Of a stretch of 22,406 nucleotides of DNA, positions 7,645 through 16,600 are shown piece after piece; the first letter of the stretch is position 1, and each line of letters opens with the position of its first letter. The stretch lies in the IMG/VR virus record IMGVR_UViG_3300018424_005672, positions 1 to 22,406 of that record. One strand, written 5' to 3'. The stretch is from a virus. The notes beneath the pieces are model-generated. The model was not told the origin of the DNA and ran no database searches. It worked only from the letters and a program-made list of their open reading frames with translations. Made by a program: the position numbers and the translations under genes.

Positions 7645-9074
7645 TCAATCTCAATATCATTTAAATTTATCTGATTAGATTTAATAAATTCTTTTGGATT
7701 TGGACTAGGAAGTATGTCAATATCAGGGAATGGTAATTCATCCGGAGATGGAGATGATCCTTCGGCATCAAATGTTTCTTCAATAACAGGTCGTCTAGTA
7801 GTAGCGGTAAAAGATTTAGTATCAGTTCCAAACTGAAAACTATATGTTTGTGTATTAGTTTGCCCTACAGTTTCTCCACCAGTAGTTCCACCAGGAACCG
7901 TAGATGGATTGAAATCAGGAGATCTATATCTAACATAAAAAGTGCTTCCTCTAGGAACTAATATACTACCAGTTGTCCATCCACCGCTAGGACTATTACT
8001 GACCCGACAATTACTATTGCCAAATGCAAATGTATTCATATCAACTCCGGTATATGTAACAGCAGAATAATAGTTTGTCAACGGTTCTAATGCACCAGCA
8101 GTTCTACTAATATTTCCAGGAAAAGCACTATTTCCAACAGTAATACTACTAGGATTATTATCATTATAAACATTAGCTACTACTGACGCTGTAGTAGTTC
8201 CGCCAGGACCAGTTGCTGTTAACGTATATGTTCTTGTCGCCGGATTAGACAAACTATTGCTACTAGGTGCCGTAGATTGTAGTCCGGTATTTACATTTCT
8301 AGTTCCAGCTGGATTGGTCACACTACCAATTCCCTGATTAATACTAAGGGAAGACGCGAAATTTGTTGACCATGATAATGTAACTGTGCTCGATGGAGTT
8401 CCAGTATTGCTAAATTGTGTGGTAGAAGTGAAAGAGAAAATTTGTGGTGGATAATAATCCCATTCTATTCTAGCAGCGCCATTTCCACCAGAACCAGCAC
8501 CGCCGCCATCATTTCCAGCGCCGCCGCCACCAAAGTTACGACCGCTGCGACCACCAGGGCAACCTCCAATGTTGCCACTGTTTATATTTGTTCCAGCGCC
8601 ACCATTACCACCTCCACAACCACCTGTTCCTCCACTTCGATTTAGAGCACCAGCACTGCCACCATCCTGCCCATTATCATCATCGTCGCCTCGGGCACCA
8701 GATCTTAAAATCTGACCATCAGATCCAGCACCGCCACCGCCGCCGCCGGAATCATCATTTCCTGTTCTTCCGCCAGTTGCTCGAACATTATATCCACCAC
8801 CGTTTAATCTGCTAGCGGTTCCATTTTGCCCGGAGTCACATCCAGGAGATCCACCACCGTTGGCAACTCCTACAGTATAACTAAAACCAGAACCATTTCT
8901 AACAAAACTAGATTGAGCGAATCCACCTCCGCCGCCTCCGCCGCCTTCTTCATCACCATCACAATCCCTATATCCAGATGCACCGCCACCAACACATCGA
9001 ATCAGTACATTTCTAGTGGCAAATGGTAATCTATCGGAATAACTTCCAGGACTGGTGTAATTACGGGCTGGCAT
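7563..9074 (-). CDS. Glycine-rich adhesin paralogue 2 (503 aa)
   Basis: Same architecture as paralogue 1. The glycine-rich head (about 20-205) starts with RNVLIRCVGGGASGY and an acidic DCDGDEEGG stretch and ends GNGAARIEWDYYPP. It is followed by an Ig-like domain (VTLSWSTNFASSLSINQGIG, ATRTYTLTATGPGGT), a second beta module (LEPLTNYYSAVTYTGVDM, FYVRYRSPDFNPST, TTRRPVIEE), the linker (TFDAEGSSPSPDELPFPD) and the tail (EIKTSDGDAQVQ...WQDMREI). I chose the ATG at 9074 (MPARNY) and not an in-frame TTG at 9098. The ATG overlaps the previous stop as TAATG, AGGGAG lies 5 bases upstream, and its two paralogues also begin Met-Pro. The head differs strongly from paralogue 1 while Ig domain and tail stay close. 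It contains several cysteines, unusual for a phage fibre. Likely a receptor-binding adhesin. Confidence 0.78.
   Translation of the reverse strand: MPARNYTSPGSYSDRLPFATRNVLIRCVGGGASGYRDCDGDEEGGGGGGGGFAQSSFVRNGSGFSYTVGVANGGGSPGCDSGQNGTASRLNGGGYNVRATGGRTGNDDSGGGGGGAGSDGQILRSGARGDDDDNGQDGGSAGALNRSGGTGGCGGGNGGAGTNINSGNIGGCPGGRSGRNFGGGGAGNDGGGAGSGGNGAARIEWDYYPPQIFSFTSTTQFSNTGTPSSTVTLSWSTNFASSLSINQGIGSVTNPAGTRNVNTGLQSTAPSSNSLSNPATRTYTLTATGPGGTTTASVVANVYNDNNPSSITVGNSAFPGNISRTAGALEPLTNYYSAVTYTGVDMNTFAFGNSNCRVSNSPSGGWTTGSILVPRGSTFYVRYRSPDFNPSTVPGGTTGGETVGQTNTQTYSFQFGTDTKSFTATTRRPVIEETFDAEGSSPSPDELPFPDIDILPSPNPKEFIKSNQINLNDIEIDVEIKTSDGDAQVQRNFSGIWQDMREI
7569..7574 (-). promoter_or_regulatory. Shine-Dalgarno AGGGAG for adhesin paralogue 3
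   Basis: AGGGAG lies 7 bases before the ATG at 7561, again inside the Met-Arg-Glu-Ile terminus of the preceding gene. Confidence 0.75.
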
Positions 9075-10708
9075 TAAATCTCCCTCATATCTAGCCAATT
9101 TCCATCATTATTTATTTGTACTTGGGCATCTCCATCACTAGTTTTTATCTCTACAGGAATTTCAATATCATTAGTATTAACAGAATTAGTGTTTACAAAT
9201 TCTTCTACAATAAAATTGCCAATGGGAAGAGAGATCTCTGGATCGGGGAAAGCCTCTGGGGATAATGGTTGACCTTCGGCATCAAATGATTCTTCAATAA
9301 CAGGTGGTCTTGTAGTAACATTGAAACTATATGTAGTTCCTGTAATATCAAATTCAACAGTTTTAGTATTTGGTTGACCTATTGCTTCGCCAAATGAATT
9401 TACGCCGCTAGAAACAGTACTAGTGTTATATGGGAGAGAAGTAAATCTGACATAAAAAGGATTTCCCACAGGAACCAATACAGTTCCTGTAGTAAATCCA
9501 CCACCACTATTAGCACTAACTTGAACACCAGATCCACCAGTAACATTAAGTGGCATATCTGTTCCTGTTGTAGTTACAGTAGCAGTGTATACCGTAATTT
9601 CTTCTAAATTATTAGTCCTATTTCTACTACCAGGATTGACTAGGGTAGCTGCTGTAACAGTAGAAGGTTGATTGTCATTAAAAACTCTCGCTGTTGCCGT
9701 TGCCGTTACAGTTCCACCGGGACCAGATGCTGTTAGTGTATATGTTCTTGTTGCTGGCGAAGTACCGGGAGCAACTGATTGTAAACCCGTGTTTATAGTT
9801 AAAGATCCCCCACCTGCCGGTGATACTGCTCCAACTCCCTGATTAATACTAACATTTGTAGCATATTGGGTGGTCCAGGTAGCAGTTACATTACTACTAG
9901 GAATTCCAGTAGAACTAGTTTGCTCCGTAATTGAAAAACTATTAATAACCGGAGCTGCATAAATTTCTGTTATTCTTACAGCACCACCTGCTCCCCATCC
10001 AGTATACTGCCCGCTGCCACACCAAGGATTACCACCGTTACCGCCGCCACCGCCGCCATATCCTTGATCTGGATTGAATGAAGAAGGACAACCTGTTAGA
10101 CTTCCATTTAATAATCTACCTCGTCCACCTCTTCCGGGATATGCCGCGGTAACACCACCAAAACCATTAGAAATACAACATGCTAATACATAACCACATC
10201 CACTGCCTCCACCAGCAGCTCCACCCTGACCGCCTCTTACGGCAAAACTAGCACCACAAGGACCCCCTTGTCCACCTTGGTAATTAGTGTCACGACTTCC
10301 ACCATTGCCACCCGGAGCGAGTGTAAAAAGTGCTAATTGACCACTCGAAGTAGCACTCCCACCGCCGCCAGCGTCACCGGCAGCTCCTCCGCCAGCAGTA
10401 GCATCAAATTCTAAACCAGTAAAAAAAGATCTTACATAAGAAGCGGATCCAGATTCTCTACTGTCATTAATATATCTACCTCCACGTCCAGCTTGGATTT
10501 GTATAGTACTCCCAGGAACAGTTGGATATCTTCCTTGAACTAATCCCCCTCCACTGCCACCGCCACCGAGAGAATCTCCATCATTATCAGCAAATCCTGA
10601 TCCACCTCCACCAATAACTGTTACATTTATACTAGTACACGCAAACGGAACTGTCCAGTTGACATTAACGTTAGCGGTGCTATTTGAATTTCCAATCCAA
10701 TCCGGCAT
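9074..10708 (-). CDS. Glycine-rich adhesin paralogue 1 (544 aa)
   Basis: Domain order: (1) residues about 10-250, a glycine-rich domain that opens with a hydrophobic strand (CTSINVTVIGGGGSG) and closes with GAGGAVRITEIY, with variable stretches between glycine runs; (2) about 251-345, an Ig/PKD-like domain (TWTTQYATNVSINQGVG, ATRTYTLTASGPGGT); (3) about 365-460, a second beta module (GTDMP, PFYVRFTSLPYNTS, ending TTRPPVIEE); (4) an acidic proline linker (SFDAEGQPLSPEAFPDP); (5) a C-terminal tail DIEIPVEIKTSDGDAQVQ...NWLDMREI. Glycine-rich domains with this layout occur in phage proteins. The polyglycine-II adhesin gp38 of Salmonella phage S16, at the fibre tip, is a functional analogy only. 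GGGAG, 8 bases upstream, supports the ATG at 10708. Its TAA shares one base with the next ATG (TAATG). Likely a receptor-recognition protein. Confidence 0.78.
   Translation of the reverse strand: MPDWIGNSNSTANVNVNWTVPFACTSINVTVIGGGGSGFADNDGDSLGGGGSGGGLVQGRYPTVPGSTIQIQAGRGGRYINDSRESGSASYVRSFFTGLEFDATAGGGAAGDAGGGGSATSSGQLALFTLAPGGNGGSRDTNYQGGQGGPCGASFAVRGGQGGAAGGGSGCGYVLACCISNGFGGVTAAYPGRGGRGRLLNGSLTGCPSSFNPDQGYGGGGGGNGGNPWCGSGQYTGWGAGGAVRITEIYAAPVINSFSITEQTSSTGIPSSNVTATWTTQYATNVSINQGVGAVSPAGGGSLTINTGLQSVAPGTSPATRTYTLTASGPGGTVTATATARVFNDNQPSTVTAATLVNPGSRNRTNNLEEITVYTATVTTTGTDMPLNVTGGSGVQVSANSGGGFTTGTVLVPVGNPFYVRFTSLPYNTSTVSSGVNSFGEAIGQPNTKTVEFDITGTTYSFNVTTRPPVIEESFDAEGQPLSPEAFPDPEISLPIGNFIVEEFVNTNSVNTNDIEIPVEIKTSDGDAQVQINNDGNWLDMREI
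9080..9085 (-). promoter_or_regulatory. Shine-Dalgarno AGGGAG deciding the start of adhesin paralogue 2
   Basis: AGGGAG is encoded by the Met-Arg-Glu codons of the upstream DMREI terminus, 5 bases before the ATG at 9074. It favours 9074 over the upstream in-frame TTG at 9098. Confidence 0.75.
9109..9116 (-). promoter_or_regulatory. Possible T4-type late promoter element AATAAATA
   Basis: AATAAATA on the minus strand fits the NATAAATA late element reported for T4-like cyanophages and ends 34 bases before the ATG at 9074, a suitable distance. However, it is made by the codons for Q-I-N in the adhesin tail, and a similar match occurs inside the giant fibre gene at 14111-14118, far from any start, so it may be chance. 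Confidence 0.25.
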
Positions 10709-10711
10709 GAT

Positions 10712-11068
10712 CTACGCTCCCATTTTTATTTTAAAATTTGGTGTAATTTTTGGAGCACGGGTATGTGTTTTAACTGTAATAAAATCTACACCTACCTTAA
10801 CAGTTAAATCATATGGATTCTTTTCACCAGTAAGATCAAATGGTTTCGACACAAATTTTATATACAAACAATCAGAAACATCTAGAACAATAGGATCAAC
10901 ACCAAAATTTACATGATCCTTGCTAATCTGAAATACCATATTATATGGTTTAACTTCAGTAGGATCTTCAATATCTAATCTACCTAGATTAATTGTATAT
11001 ACTTCCGTTGGTTCTAACTCACCAACAGAAACGTTCTTACCATAAGAATTTTTGGCATATTTGATCAT
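10712..11068 (-). CDS. Stand-alone Ig-like module protein (118 aa)
   Basis: A small protein with no signal peptide or membrane segment. Its body parallels the third domain of the three downstream glycine-rich proteins. Here one reads GELEPTEVYTINL, then CLYIKFVSKPFDLTG, then TVKVGVDFITVKTHTRAPKI. The neighbours have LEPNTVYYII, then FVYVRFTSMPFNTS, then TVSFQIG...F-A-I-TRPPVIEE. So it looks like that beta-sandwich module encoded alone. The start is set by the ATGA overlap with the preceding stop (ATG at 11068). Its last codons (KMGA, then TAG) contain GGGAG, a good Shine-Dalgarno for the next gene's ATG at 10708, so the genes are translationally linked. A virion-associated accessory or adaptor for the adhesins is plausible. 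The module similarity is seen by eye; function is inferred. Confidence 0.72.
   Translation of the reverse strand: MIKYAKNSYGKNVSVGELEPTEVYTINLGRLDIEDPTEVKPYNMVFQISKDHVNFGVDPIVLDVSDCLYIKFVSKPFDLTGEKNPYDLTVKVGVDFITVKTHTRAPKITPNFKIKMGA
10717..10721 (-). promoter_or_regulatory. Shine-Dalgarno GGGAG for adhesin paralogue 1
   Basis: GGGAG lies 8 bases before the ATG at 10708 and is formed by the last sense codons (Met-Gly-Ala) of the 118-residue gene. It supports this start and coupling of the two genes. Confidence 0.7.
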
Positions 11069-11949
11069 ATTTTTATTAAATATTCTACAAAAATATAAGG
11101 AGAGATAGCATCATCTAGTTTTTGTACATTCTCAGTAGTAAGAGTTACCTCCGTAATAAGACCCTGAGGTTCAATAGAAGTATCTTGATATTGATATACA
11201 AATGATTGATTTTGTTTTAACTCTGCTGCTTTTGGTAGATTAATGCCGTGTGTATGACCAGGAGCCGGTTCTGCTCCCAATGGAGGATCAATCTGAACTA
11301 AATTGTTAGATCCTTCATTTGATCCATTATTACCACCAGAACCACCATTAGAAATCCAGTTAGTATCAGCCCAGTTGCCAAGATATGTAAAATATCCAGC
11401 GTTAGCAGTGTGTCCATGTGCTTGGAAATTTTCTTCTGTTAAAAAATCTTCTTGAGTTTTACCATCATTTTGAGTTGCTTCAAATAATGGATTTCCGTTG
11501 AATGGAATTGGATCGCTAGCAGCAACAACAAATTCACCATCATATGAAATAGTTAAATCATTACCAACTAAACTATTTGCTTGAACTTGAGCGCCAACTC
11601 TAAACAATTCAGTATCACTAGTAGTAACAAGATTATCAAAATATTGTCCAGAAGAAATAGAGGTTCTAATATACTTAGAACCCAAATCAGGTAGTTGAAA
11701 AAATTGTTCTGGCAGATCAGGATCTTTTGAAAATGTCGATGAACCACCTACACCTAAAACATCTGCTAGACCAGGATACAAAGATGCTAAAACAACAGCA
11801 CCATTACATCTTAAATAACCAGCTGGCACATATGTTTTAAAATCACCAAAGTTGGGAAAGTTATTTGCTGGTAATTGAATAGTGAAAGGAATAATTGTTC
11901 CGGTAGTTCCTCCAAATTTTCCCTTTTCGTTTGTATAGTATCTGGTCAT
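11065..11949 (-). CDS. Second tail-collar domain fibre protein (294 aa)
   Basis: The N-terminal third is a tail-collar domain: GTIIPFTIQ, then VPAGYLRCNGAVVLASLYPGL, then QFFQLPDLGSKYIRTS. Further on are two histidine motifs, AHGHT near residue 180 and APGHTHGINLP near residue 232. HxH pairs like these coordinate metal in trimeric fibre tips. The C-terminus ISPYIFVEYLIKI is the typical last beta strand of this class. The ATG at 11949 sits 1 base after the TAA of the first collar gene; upstream there is only a weak GAG about 9 bases away. Its stop TGA overlaps the next ATG by 4 bases (ATGA). It is about half the length of its neighbour and shares little with it outside the collar, so the two are probably different fibres rather than a recent duplication. 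Likely a receptor-binding or baseplate fibre. Confidence 0.8.
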   Translation of the reverse strand: MTRYYTNEKGKFGGTTGTIIPFTIQLPANNFPNFGDFKTYVPAGYLRCNGAVVLASLYPGLADVLGVGGSSTFSKDPDLPEQFFQLPDLGSKYIRTSISSGQYFDNLVTTSDTELFRVGAQVQANSLVGNDLTISYDGEFVVAASDPIPFNGNPLFEATQNDGKTQEDFLTEENFQAHGHTANAGYFTYLGNWADTNWISNGGSGGNNGSNEGSNNLVQIDPPLGAEPAPGHTHGINLPKAAELKQNQSFVYQYQDTSIEPQGLITEVTLTTENVQKLDDAISPYIFVEYLIKI

Positions 11950-11950
11950 T

Positions 11951-13663
11951 TTAATAAGCTCTAATTAAAGTTAAACACGACAATGATGGTGAAGTGGCAT
12001 TAATAATTAATTGTAAAGCACTAGGAAAATTATCAGGAATTACATTTGCCTGAACTGTATTTGTTTGGATCTGAGAATCAATATATAAGCTACCATTATT
12101 GTATGTAATAATAATTTCACCCTGGTGATCGTGCTTAGTAATAACATCAGTTACTGTTGTTGTAGCAGGATCAATCTGTGTAAAATTAACAGCAGCATTA
12201 TTAAACATTACATTAGTTCCTGTAGTGATGGGGTCATCACTAACTAAGTCAAAGTTAACAGAATTAATTTGAGTTCCCTGATCGGAAAATGGAATGAGAG
12301 TAGTTGTTCTAAAATATCCATTTTGAAACAAATATTGTAGATCGGCATTATCAAGGTTTGTTTGCCCATTTCTGGCACGTAATTTTTTTGCTCCATCCGC
12401 TGCCGTAAAACCGGTTTTTGCTATACCATGTCCAGATGCTGCAGTTTCGAAAGGAACGTGTTGCCTTGCTGGTTCTGATCCAGAAATAGATCCAAGAGAA
12501 TATCTTCCTACACCAGTAGTCCAAGGATTTAAAACAGTATTAATATCACCATCTGCCTGAGAATTCCCCCAGATGTTTCCAGATTCCAATTCATCATTGC
12601 CTTCGAAAACTCTTTGGCAATTAAGTGTAACAGCACCAAGAAATCCACCATCCAAATCTTCAAGTCCGTACCAGAACTCAAGAACCAAAATTTCTGGATT
12701 ATCCCAAACACAAACTCCTCTACCAGGGCGATCGGTATTATCGCCAATATTTAATGTTTCATAAGATCCTGGGTGGAGGTGTGCAGGTAAGTGGTTTCTT
12801 CCTAATTTTCTTCCAACAATGTTAACAGTTTCTACTCCAAATCCAGGAATAAATTCTAAAGCAGCACCTTCTCCGTCTTCTGTAATTTGTCCAGAAAAGA
12901 ATGGTGATCCAACTTTAATTACTGTAAGGAAAACATCATTAACGGTGTCAACACCACCTACTAAATTTCCAGGAATTCTAAGTAAATCTCCTTCTTCATA
13001 ACCCTCACCTTTAGATTTAATAGTAACAGTGTATGTGTTATCCGTGTTTTGAATAACATTAAACAAAGCATCTACGCCATTACTAGGTAATGGATCTCCA
13101 ACTTGATACTGTGCCGGAACATCCGTGTAAAGAACAGGTGTTGCTGCATTAGCAGCAGTAGAAGAAGGATCAATTTCTACTTTTAATATAGTTCCGTCTG
13201 GATCAGGTACAAAATCAAAATTTAAATCTGTTAGATAAAAATTAGTTCCTGGTGTTCCAAGATCTCCCTCTGTTCCAATAAATCCAGCCATGATTGAGGC
13301 TGCTGCTGGTCTAGGATAGTCGGGATCGCCATCACCAGATAGAGTATCAATCCCCAGGGTTGGTTGGTCAGCACCAAATGTAGTAGTATCATTGGTAAAA
13401 TAATCTATAGCAATATCAGCAAGAGTTTTTTGATTAGGTTGTGGCACCTGAAATGTACCAGTATAATTCGGGAAGTCTCCTCCGGAATTACCACCATAAG
13501 TATTTTTTAAAATCCTTCTCAATAAAGGATACTCGTCTGCTTCTAATTCCTGACCAGCACAGATTAACCATCCAGGAGGAATTTCAGTTAAAGGACCAGC
13601 CCAAGGAACAGCAGTTCCAATGGGCTGTGCTTCAGCAGTTCTAACTCTATTATATGATACCAT
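11951..13663 (-). CDS. Phage tail-collar domain fibre protein (570 aa)
   Basis: Residues about 14-75 match the phage tail-collar fold: PIGTAVPW near the start, then PPGWLICAGQELEADEYPLL, a YGG turn, and F-Q-V-P-Q-P. Residues about 205-245 contain a GEGYEEGDLLRIPG module common in marine phage structural proteins. Two histidine motifs, HLPAHLHPG and KHDHQ, resemble the HxH metal sites of trimeric phage fibres (in T4 gp37 they bind iron). The C-terminus, ending SPSLSCLTLIRAY, is the usual end of collar-type fibres. The ATG at 13663 lies 1 base after the TAA of the giant fibre gene; no strong Shine-Dalgarno is seen, so translation is probably coupled. The next collar gene starts 1 base after its stop. 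Role: likely a short tail fibre or fibre tip binding the host surface. Its functional equivalence to T4 gp12 is inference. Confidence 0.82.
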   Translation of the reverse strand: MVSYNRVRTAEAQPIGTAVPWAGPLTEIPPGWLICAGQELEADEYPLLRRILKNTYGGNSGGDFPNYTGTFQVPQPNQKTLADIAIDYFTNDTTTFGADQPTLGIDTLSGDGDPDYPRPAAASIMAGFIGTEGDLGTPGTNFYLTDLNFDFVPDPDGTILKVEIDPSSTAANAATPVLYTDVPAQYQVGDPLPSNGVDALFNVIQNTDNTYTVTIKSKGEGYEEGDLLRIPGNLVGGVDTVNDVFLTVIKVGSPFFSGQITEDGEGAALEFIPGFGVETVNIVGRKLGRNHLPAHLHPGSYETLNIGDNTDRPGRGVCVWDNPEILVLEFWYGLEDLDGGFLGAVTLNCQRVFEGNDELESGNIWGNSQADGDINTVLNPWTTGVGRYSLGSISGSEPARQHVPFETAASGHGIAKTGFTAADGAKKLRARNGQTNLDNADLQYLFQNGYFRTTTLIPFSDQGTQINSVNFDLVSDDPITTGTNVMFNNAAVNFTQIDPATTTVTDVITKHDHQGEIIITYNNGSLYIDSQIQTNTVQANVIPDNFPSALQLIINATSPSLSCLTLIRAY

Positions 13664-13664
13664 A

Positions 13665-16600
13665 TTAGATTTCTAGCAACCACCAACCTTGTTGTGTAAC
13701 TGGAGCACCAGTTCCTGCTCCATTGAACTTGACGCTTCCCAAGTAAACTAATCCAAAAGAAGCATTTGGAGTCTGGACTACAAGTTCGCCACCAGAATCA
13801 TAACCAGATCCCAATCCAGCAATAATACCAGAGTTGGTAACATCTCCTTGAATTCTTACACCATTTGGTGCTCTCATTCTTAGCGAGATATTATATGTCA
13901 GTAGTCCACCAACGTCAACAATTCTGACAATATCACCGTGAGTTGGGTTTTCTGGTAGTCTTATTGCTATATCAGCTGATGGAGCAATAAAGTAGTTGAT
14001 GTTAGAAACAGCATCTACAAATTCAATACCACCACTAATATATTCCCACTTTCTAGCACCAGATGGAGCAAAGAATCCAGACTGTTGAGCAAAATCAATA
14101 GATCCATCATTATTTATGCTGAAGATGGAATCTCCAACCTCTAAGTCTGGGAACAATGGAATGAGTTCATCTGCTAAGACATTGAAGTTACCACCCTCAA
14201 CTGTAACAGGACCACCGAAGATACTTTCGGTAGCATCTTCTGTTCTAATATTACCAGCAATAGTTAGATTGCCCGTGCTATTCTGGAGAATTAATTGTGT
14301 ATCGTTGGCATCATTAGCAATTCTAAGATTGCCTGAGGTAATTGTAGTAGATCCTGTATCAGACTCAACTACAAATCTATCAAAATTAGCCTCACCAATT
14401 CTTAAATCACCACGGATGAATGTCTGTCCATCACAACTATCAACAATGAACTTTTCGAAATCAGGATCAGTTGTTCCATCAGTAACAATTAATTTTTCAA
14501 CATCACATACATTAGATCCTTCTAGTATTAGATTATTATTAAGAGTTAGTTCACCATTAATAAATGTTTCACCAGTTACAGAGTCTACAGAGAAAGCAGT
14601 AATTGCTGGAGTTCCGCCATCGTTGATAACAAACAACTGATTAGAAACCAAATTAATTTGGTTAATGACCGTAAGTTCACCGAGAGTTCCATTATCAGCA
14701 GGAGATAATCTGAATAGATCACCGATAATCAAGCTACCAGCAAATGTTCCGGTGCTGATGTCATCGAGATCTCCAGGGTTAAGTGTTCCTAGTAGAGGAT
14801 CTACAATGAAAGAAACATTTCTAGAGCGAATATACTTAACAAGAACAGCATTATCTGGGTGATCATCTCTTAGATAACGATATGTCGCTGGGTTGCCATC
14901 TACATCAGGGCCAGGAACATACTCATTACCTTGTGTAATCTGGTTCTGAGCACGGGCAACAATAACACCTAACTGATCAGGTCCAACGTCGTTGAGATTT
15001 GTTTTCTCTACAACTCTTAGAAGTTCGCTGTATTGCTCACCTACAGGAGAAACAGCAACATTCTGACCAGCAACAGAATTAGTACGATCAATTAAGATGT
15101 ACTGGTTCTCAACAAATTCATCAAGAATAGAAACATCACTAATTGGTAAGAAGTATGTTGGTTGACCAAACTCATCAACACCAGAAGTGCCAGGGAATAC
15201 AGTAGAACTTAGATCATCAGGACCACCCCATGTTTCGACACCAGCAGTATCTAGAGTGATAGAAATACCAGTCTTCTTGTAAAGATCAATATTGAAGTTC
15301 TCGATGTCATCGCCAGCTCCATGAACTTGAACAGGAGTTCCATAAGAACCACGAACAATTTCAAACTGACCAGAGTTTAATCCACCTTCCATGGTGGTAT
15401 CACCAAATAGTGTGGTGGAACTTAGAACTTCTAATCCGTTGTTGATTGTAGTGCTTCCGCCGAGAGCACCAATGTTAATATCAGAAGCAGAGAGACCGAT
15501 ATTGAGTTCGATAACAGTATCAATAAAGATGTTAGCCGTTCCAGCATTTGTAGTTAGATTAGAAATACCTACAGATGGTACATTGAAGGCATTGATACGT
15601 AGATCACCATCAATTTCAGTAAATCTGCTGTAGATCTTAAAGATAGATCCACTTACTAAGCTGTTGGAGTTGTTGGCATAAGCGCCACCCATTTCAATGA
15701 CACTACTGTAAGAAGAATCATTGTTGGCTACCGTTCCGATATCAATCTTAGATTGAATAGCGTTGCTGTGGAGATTGAACTCAGTAATTGTACTAAATCG
15801 TCCAATATTAACTGTCTGGGTTCCAGCAATGTTACCAATGTTGATCTCTTGTGTATTTGTAGTCTGGTTGAAGAGATTAGCAAATTCACCGAAATTACCA
15901 AAATTAATATTTGTAGCAACAGAAGGAATAATATTAAAGTTCTGTGCTGTTGTTGTGATATTTTCTCCCTGAATCTCAAGATTAGATTCGAAAACAACAT
16001 CTTCAGTTACTCTTACATCACCAACTACAACAAAAGTAGCATCAAGGTTAGCAAAGTCTGTGTTGATACCGACTCTACCATTATTTGTAGTGGAAATTCT
16101 GAATGTAGCAACATCACCGGGAGCAGCACTGTTACCACCGACTAGTAAAGCATGATCTAAGTTAGAATAAGTTCTAACATCATTTGTCTCATTAGAGATA
16201 AACTCAGTATATGGAAGAGCAGTACCACTAAACCAAGCATTACCAACAACATCCAAGTTTGCTCTTGGTTGTACAGCAGTAGATACAAATCCTTCTTCCT
16301 GATCACCATCAATACCGTGATCAGCTCTTGCTAGAGTGTTAACACCTAACTTAAACTCACCATACAATTCTGTATCTGTTCTTAGTGCTTCAGCACCAAT
16401 AACTCCAACCTCTCTCCACTTATTGAGTCCTACTTCAATCGTAGGTTCGCCAGGGAGACCAGTGAGTAAAACTGGATCGTTAATGTTATCTCTGGCAATA
16501 ATAATGCCAGGAATGGTAACATCAAAAGTTCCGCCAGGAATATCATTAATGTTTTCTGCTTCTCTTAGTCCATTAATTGTTAGGAATCTACCAACGAAAC

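Larger units (their letters stand above)
9074..9313 (-). repeat. Constant 3' block of adhesin paralogue 1 (DNA repeat)
   Basis: Two stretches are almost identical to paralogue 3: 9085-9145 against 5974-6034 (58 of 61 bases) and 9258-9313 against 6144-6199 (53 of 56). Bases 9126-9155 are also identical over 30 bases to 7615-7644 in paralogue 2. This is stronger than protein constraint alone would need and points to recent duplication or gene conversion. Confidence 0.75.

Noticed and set aside
9074-9098. A start at TTG 9098 (peptide beginning MARYEGDL) for adhesin paralogue 2
   Set aside because: It lies inside the previous gene's conserved NWLDMREI codons. The same MARYE peptide appears at 5987 because the DNA is repeated. 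The ATG at 9074 has the TAATG overlap and a good AGGGAG.
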